DNA of 8,894 nt. It comes from Phyllobacteriaceae bacterium UBA1940. GTDB taxonomy: Bacteria > Pseudomonadota > Alphaproteobacteria > Rhizobiales > Rhizobiaceae. The DNA is taken from assembly GCA_002336975.1 (NCBI GenBank), contig DDFA01000016.1, positions 1 to 8,894 on the forward strand, written 5' to 3'. Positions within the stretch are counted from its first letter, which is position 1, and each line of letters begins with the position of its first letter. Made by a program: the position numbers and the translations under genes. Below, one piece after another: positions 6,741-8,894 of this stretch. A model generated the notes under the pieces. It made no database searches. It was given only the letters and a program-made list of their open reading frames with translations, and was not told the origin of the DNA.

Positions 6741-7445
6741 ATGAAAATCACCTGGCTCGGCCATTCCGCCTTCCGGATCGAAACGGTGAAGGCCCGGATA
6801 CTCATCGACCCGTTCTTCACCGGCAATCCCGCCTTCGACGAATCGACCCGAAAGGATGCCGTCGCCGGCCTCACCCATGTCCTGCTCACCCACGGCCACG
6901 GCGACCATGTCGGCGATACGATCAGGATCGCCGCGGAGACCGGCGCGACCGTCCTCGCCAATGCGGACCTTGCCGCATGGCTCGGCGCGAAGGGTGTCGA
7001 GAAGGTCGACATGGGCAATACCGGCGGCACCGTGCATTTCGACGGTTTCTCGACCACCTTCGTCAATGCGCTCCATTCCTCCGCGCAGATCACCGAGGAC
7101 GGCGTTTCCCATTCGCTCGGCAATGCCAACGGCCTCGTCCTGCATTTCGAGGACGAGCCGACGCTCTACCACATGGGCGACACCGACATCTTCTCCGACA
7201 TGGCGCTGATCAACGAGCTGCACCAGCCGGAAATCGGCCTGGTGCCGATCGGTGACCGCTTCACCATGGGCGGTGCCGTGGCGGCGCTCGCCTGCCGGCG
7301 CTTCTTCAAGTTCGATACCGTCATTCCCTGCCACTACGGCTCCTTCGGCATCATCGACCAGACGGCCGACCTCTTCGTGCAGGCGATGGACGGCGCATCC
7401 GCGAAGATCGAGGTGCCGAAGGCCGGCGGTTCGGTCTCGCGCTGA
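6741..7445 (+). CDS. UPF0173-type metal-dependent hydrolase (metallo-beta-lactamase fold)
   Basis: 234 residues, typical of the UPF0173 (YtkL-like) group of soluble metallo-beta-lactamase-fold proteins, whose substrate is unknown. The order of metal-binding motifs is intact: WLGHSAFRI (5-13), [10 protein letters not shown] (21-30), [10 protein letters not shown] (50-59, with H51, H53, D55 and H56), ALHSS (110-114), HMGDTDIF (144-151, D147 as the bridging Asp), and IPCHYGSF (195-202, with H198). Such sites usually hold two zinc ions. The ATG follows GGGAGAA about 8 bases upstream; an out-of-frame ATG overlaps it at 6737. It is divergent from the PhnA-domain gene and separated by 105 bases from gatC, which has its own candidate promoter, so it is probably a single-gene unit. 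Confidence 0.93.
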   Translation: MKITWLGHSAFRIETVKARILIDPFFTGNPAFDESTRKDAVAGLTHVLLTHGHGDHVGDTIRIAAETGATVLANADLAAWLGAKGVEKVDMGNTGGTVHFDGFSTTFVNALHSSAQITEDGVSHSLGNANGLVLHFEDEPTLYHMGDTDIFSDMALINELHQPEIGLVPIGDRFTMGGAVAALACRRFFKFDTVIPCHYGSFGIIDQTADLFVQAMDGASAKIEVPKAGGSVSR

Positions 7446-7491
7446 GCGGCCGGAAAAGCGGCGAGGGGGCGTGGAAGCGACCATTCCCCCG

Positions 7492-7520
7492 TTGCGCCCC
7501 TTGGGCTTGGTCAGTATAGC
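7492..7520 (+). promoter_or_regulatory. gatC: Candidate promoter of the gatC operon
   Basis: TTGCGC (7492-7497), a 17-base spacer and TATAGC (7515-7520) form a plausible sigma-70 promoter, with 3 and 4 of 6 consensus matches. Transcription would begin around 7527, giving a leader of roughly 24 bases. It lies in the only gap upstream of gatC. Confidence 0.4.
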
Positions 7521-7524
7521 GGGT

Positions 7525-7536
7525 AGGAAATTTCCT
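7525..7536. promoter_or_regulatory. Perfect 12-base palindrome at the predicted gatC transcription start
   Basis: AGGAAATTTCCT is a perfect palindrome in an otherwise GC-rich stretch, 14 bases before the gatC ATG and immediately after the candidate -10. Its position fits an operator or a protein-binding site at the transcription start, but no known regulator is recognised from it. Confidence 0.35.
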
Positions 7537-7550
7537 GTCGGAGACCATCC

Positions 7551-7838
7551 ATGTCCGTAGATCTAGCCACCGTGAAGCGCGTCGCGCGCCTTGCCCGCAT
7601 CGCTGTCAGCGAGGAAGAGGCAAACCGCATGACCGGCGAGCTGAACGGTATCCTCGGCTTCGTCGAGCAGCTTTCCGAGGTGAATGTCGAGGGCGTCGAG
7701 CCGATGACCTCCGTCACGCCGATGGAGATGCGCAAGCGCGAAGACGTCGTCAACGACGGCAACAAGGCCGACGCCATCGTCGCCAACGCGCCGGCCTCCG
7801 ACCGCAACTTCTTCCAGGTTCCGAAGGTGGTGGAGTAA
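7551..7838 (+). CDS. gatC: Asp-tRNA(Asn)/Glu-tRNA(Gln) amidotransferase subunit C
   Basis: 95 residues, standard for GatC, the small chain that wraps around GatA and GatB and stabilises the heterotrimer. The complex converts misacylated Glu-tRNA(Gln) and/or Asp-tRNA(Asn) to the correct amidated tRNAs in the cytoplasm. Family features are [16 protein letters not shown] (8-23), the helix [11 protein letters not shown] (31-41), [10 protein letters not shown] (46-55), and the late MRKREDVV (60-67) and FFQVPKVVE end (87-95). The ATG is preceded by GGAG at about 7 bases. It leads a plus-strand unit with a GNAT gene 3 bases later and gatA beyond; gatB is expected downstream, outside the window. Confidence 0.97.
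   Translation: MSVDLATVKRVARLARIAVSEEEANRMTGELNGILGFVEQLSEVNVEGVEPMTSVTPMEMRKREDVVNDGNKADAIVANAPASDRNFFQVPKVVE
7829..7835 (+). promoter_or_regulatory. Ribosome site supporting the TTG start of the GNAT gene
   Basis: GGTGGAG lies within the last codons of gatC, 6 bases before TTG at 7842. No in-frame ATG occurs until about codon 43, which would remove the front of the acetyltransferase fold, so this site decides the unusual start. Confidence 0.6.
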
Positions 7839-7841
7839 TCC

Positions 7842-8306
7842 TTGCCCGTCACCCTCGCCATCGAGAGTCCCTTGCAGGATGAGGTTCGCACGCTGATCGC
7901 GGAGCTGAACACGGTCCTGCTCGAACTCTCGCCGCCGGAGGCCTGCTATCACCTCACCGTCGAAGAGATGGCCGAGCCGGCCGTCACGGTCTGGATCGCC
8001 CGCGATGGGGATGCCGTTGTCGGCTGCGGCGCGCTGAAGCGCCATTCCGACGCGGTGGGCGAGGTGAAGCGCATGTTCACCCGGCCTGAGTGGCAGGGGC
8101 AGGGCGTCGGCCGCCGCATCCTCGGCGAGATCGAGGCCACTGCCGGACGGGAAGGGCTGCAAACCCTCGTCCTCGAAACCGGCGACCAGCATCCGGCCGC
8201 CTGGGCGCTTTACGAGAAGGCGGGCTTTGCCCGCTGTGGCCCCGTGCTCGACTACCCGGATTCGCCCTATTCCATATTTTATCAAAAGCAGCTTCGCGCT
8301 GCCTGA
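7842..8306 (+). CDS. GNAT-family N-acetyltransferase
   Basis: 154 residues, a single GNAT domain. These cytoplasmic enzymes move an acetyl group from acetyl-CoA to an amine; the acceptor here is unknown. The acetyl-CoA-binding motif A is clear: [21 protein letters not shown] (74-94), with QGQGVG (85-90) as the pyrophosphate loop. It is followed by the helix through about residue 104, LVLETG (109-114) and the motif B tail [14 protein letters not shown] (120-133). The start is TTG, chosen from the ribosome site in gatC and the need for the N-terminal strand. It sits 3 bases after gatC and 17 before gatA, so it is made with the amidotransferase. Similar proteins occur at this place in other rhizobia as far as I recall, which suggests a stable arrangement and not a recent insertion. 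A link to tRNA or amino-acid modification is inference. Confidence 0.9.
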   Translation: MPVTLAIESPLQDEVRTLIAELNTVLLELSPPEACYHLTVEEMAEPAVTVWIARDGDAVVGCGALKRHSDAVGEVKRMFTRPEWQGQGVGRRILGEIEATAGREGLQTLVLETGDQHPAAWALYEKAGFARCGPVLDYPDSPYSIFYQKQLRAA

Positions 8307-8323
8307 CCCGAAGTGACCGCACC

Positions 8324-8894
8324 ATGACCGATCTGACCCGCCTCACCATTGCCGAAGCCCGCGAGAAGCTTTCCTCGAAGGAGATCAAGGCCGTCGAGCT
8401 GACGGACGCGTATCTGGCTGCGATCGACGCGGCCAATCCGGCGATCAACGCCTATGTCACCGTCACGCCGGAAAAGGCGCGCGAGATGGCGAAGGCCTCC
8501 GACGCCCGCTTCGCCGAAGGCAAGGCCGGCGCGCTGGAAGGCATTCCGCTCGGCATCAAGGACCTCTTCGCCACGGAAGGCGTCCACACGCAGGCCTGCA
8601 GCCACATCCTCGACGGTTTCAAGCCGAAATACGAATCGACCGTCACCCAGAACCTCTGGAACGACGGCGCGGTCATGCTCGGCAAGCTGAATATGGACGA
8701 GTTCGCCATGGGCTCCTCCAACGAGTCCTCCTATTACGGCGCGGTCAAGAACCCGTGGCGCGCGACGGGTTCCAACGCCGATCTCGTGCCCGGCGGCTCT
8801 TCGGGTGGCTCGGCCGCCGCCGTCGCCGCGTTCCTGTGTGCCGGCGCGACCGCGACGGACACCGGCGGCTCGATCCGCCAGCCTGCCGCCTTCA
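8324..8894 (+). CDS. gatA: Asp-tRNA(Asn)/Glu-tRNA(Gln) amidotransferase subunit A, N-terminal part
   Basis: Partial: 190 codons are in the window and the gene runs off the right edge (whole GatA is about 490 residues). GatA is the glutaminase subunit that releases ammonia from glutamine for GatB. The amidase-signature triad is visible: K79 in [10 protein letters not shown] (73-82), S159 in [14 protein letters not shown] (156-169), and the nucleophile S183 in [13 protein letters not shown] (178-190). Also present is [16 protein letters not shown] (119-134). The ATG is 17 bases after the GNAT stop, with only a weak purine stretch (GAAGTGA) before it, so translation may depend partly on coupling with the upstream genes. 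Confidence 0.97.
   Translation, partial: MTDLTRLTIAEAREKLSSKEIKAVELTDAYLAAIDAANPAINAYVTVTPEKAREMAKASDARFAEGKAGALEGIPLGIKDLFATEGVHTQACSHILDGFKPKYESTVTQNLWNDGAVMLGKLNMDEFAMGSSNESSYYGAVKNPWRATGSNADLVPGGSSGGSAAAVAAFLCAGATATDTGGSIRQPAAF

Noticed and set aside
7446..7500. Terminator after the UPF0173 hydrolase (GGGGCG at 7466-7471 with CGCCCC at 7495-7500)
   Set aside because: Short GC arms far apart in GC-rich DNA and no T-tract; several alternative pairings are equally good.

Overview
The window is GC-rich, densely packed chromosomal DNA from an alphaproteobacterium. It is most likely a member of the Rhizobiaceae (Rhizobium, Agrobacterium, Ensifer or Shinella type). This rests on protein sequence style and on the pyrB-pyrC'-plsY order, the ruvX neighbourhood, and gatC-GNAT-gatA; the genus is left open. 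I see no mobile element, CRISPR array, tRNA or rRNA, and no stretch over 300 bases without a gene. Codon and base usage look uniform, so nothing points to recent transfer.

Layout. (1) Positions 1-2489, minus strand: a tight unit reading pyrB, then a dihydroorotase-like pyrC overlapping it by 4 bases, then the first 61 codons of plsY. PyrB makes carbamoyl-aspartate for pyrimidine synthesis. The pyrC product has lost the metal ligands and the catalytic Asp of true dihydroorotases, so it looks like a non-catalytic PyrC'/PyrX-type partner of PyrB. (2) 2663-4309, plus: an AidB-like acyl-CoA dehydrogenase family flavoprotein, convergent with and overlapping (19 bases) an AEC-family membrane transporter on the minus strand (4291-5226). 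(3) 5227-5404: a 178-base divergent gap with a nested inverted repeat beside the transporter start, and several TTAA motifs including a near-consensus CtrA-type site. (4) 5405-5892, plus: two small overlapping membrane-protein genes; the second runs 58 bases into the 3' end of ruvX. (5) 5835-6629, minus: a PhnA-domain protein lacking its zinc ribbon, followed 9 bases later by ruvX. (6) 6741-7445, plus: a UPF0173-type metallo-beta-lactamase-fold hydrolase. (7) 7551-8894, plus: gatC, a GNAT acetyltransferase with a TTG start, and the 5' part of gatA, together the start of a tRNA-dependent amidotransferase operon.

Most of the content is housekeeping (pyrimidines, phospholipid synthesis, rRNA processing, tRNA amidation). 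I found no convincing undescribed multi-gene system. The items most worth a second look are the catalytically dead PyrC, the GNAT gene inside the gatCA unit, the small membrane-protein pair with its possible CtrA control, and the nested hairpin at the transporter start.
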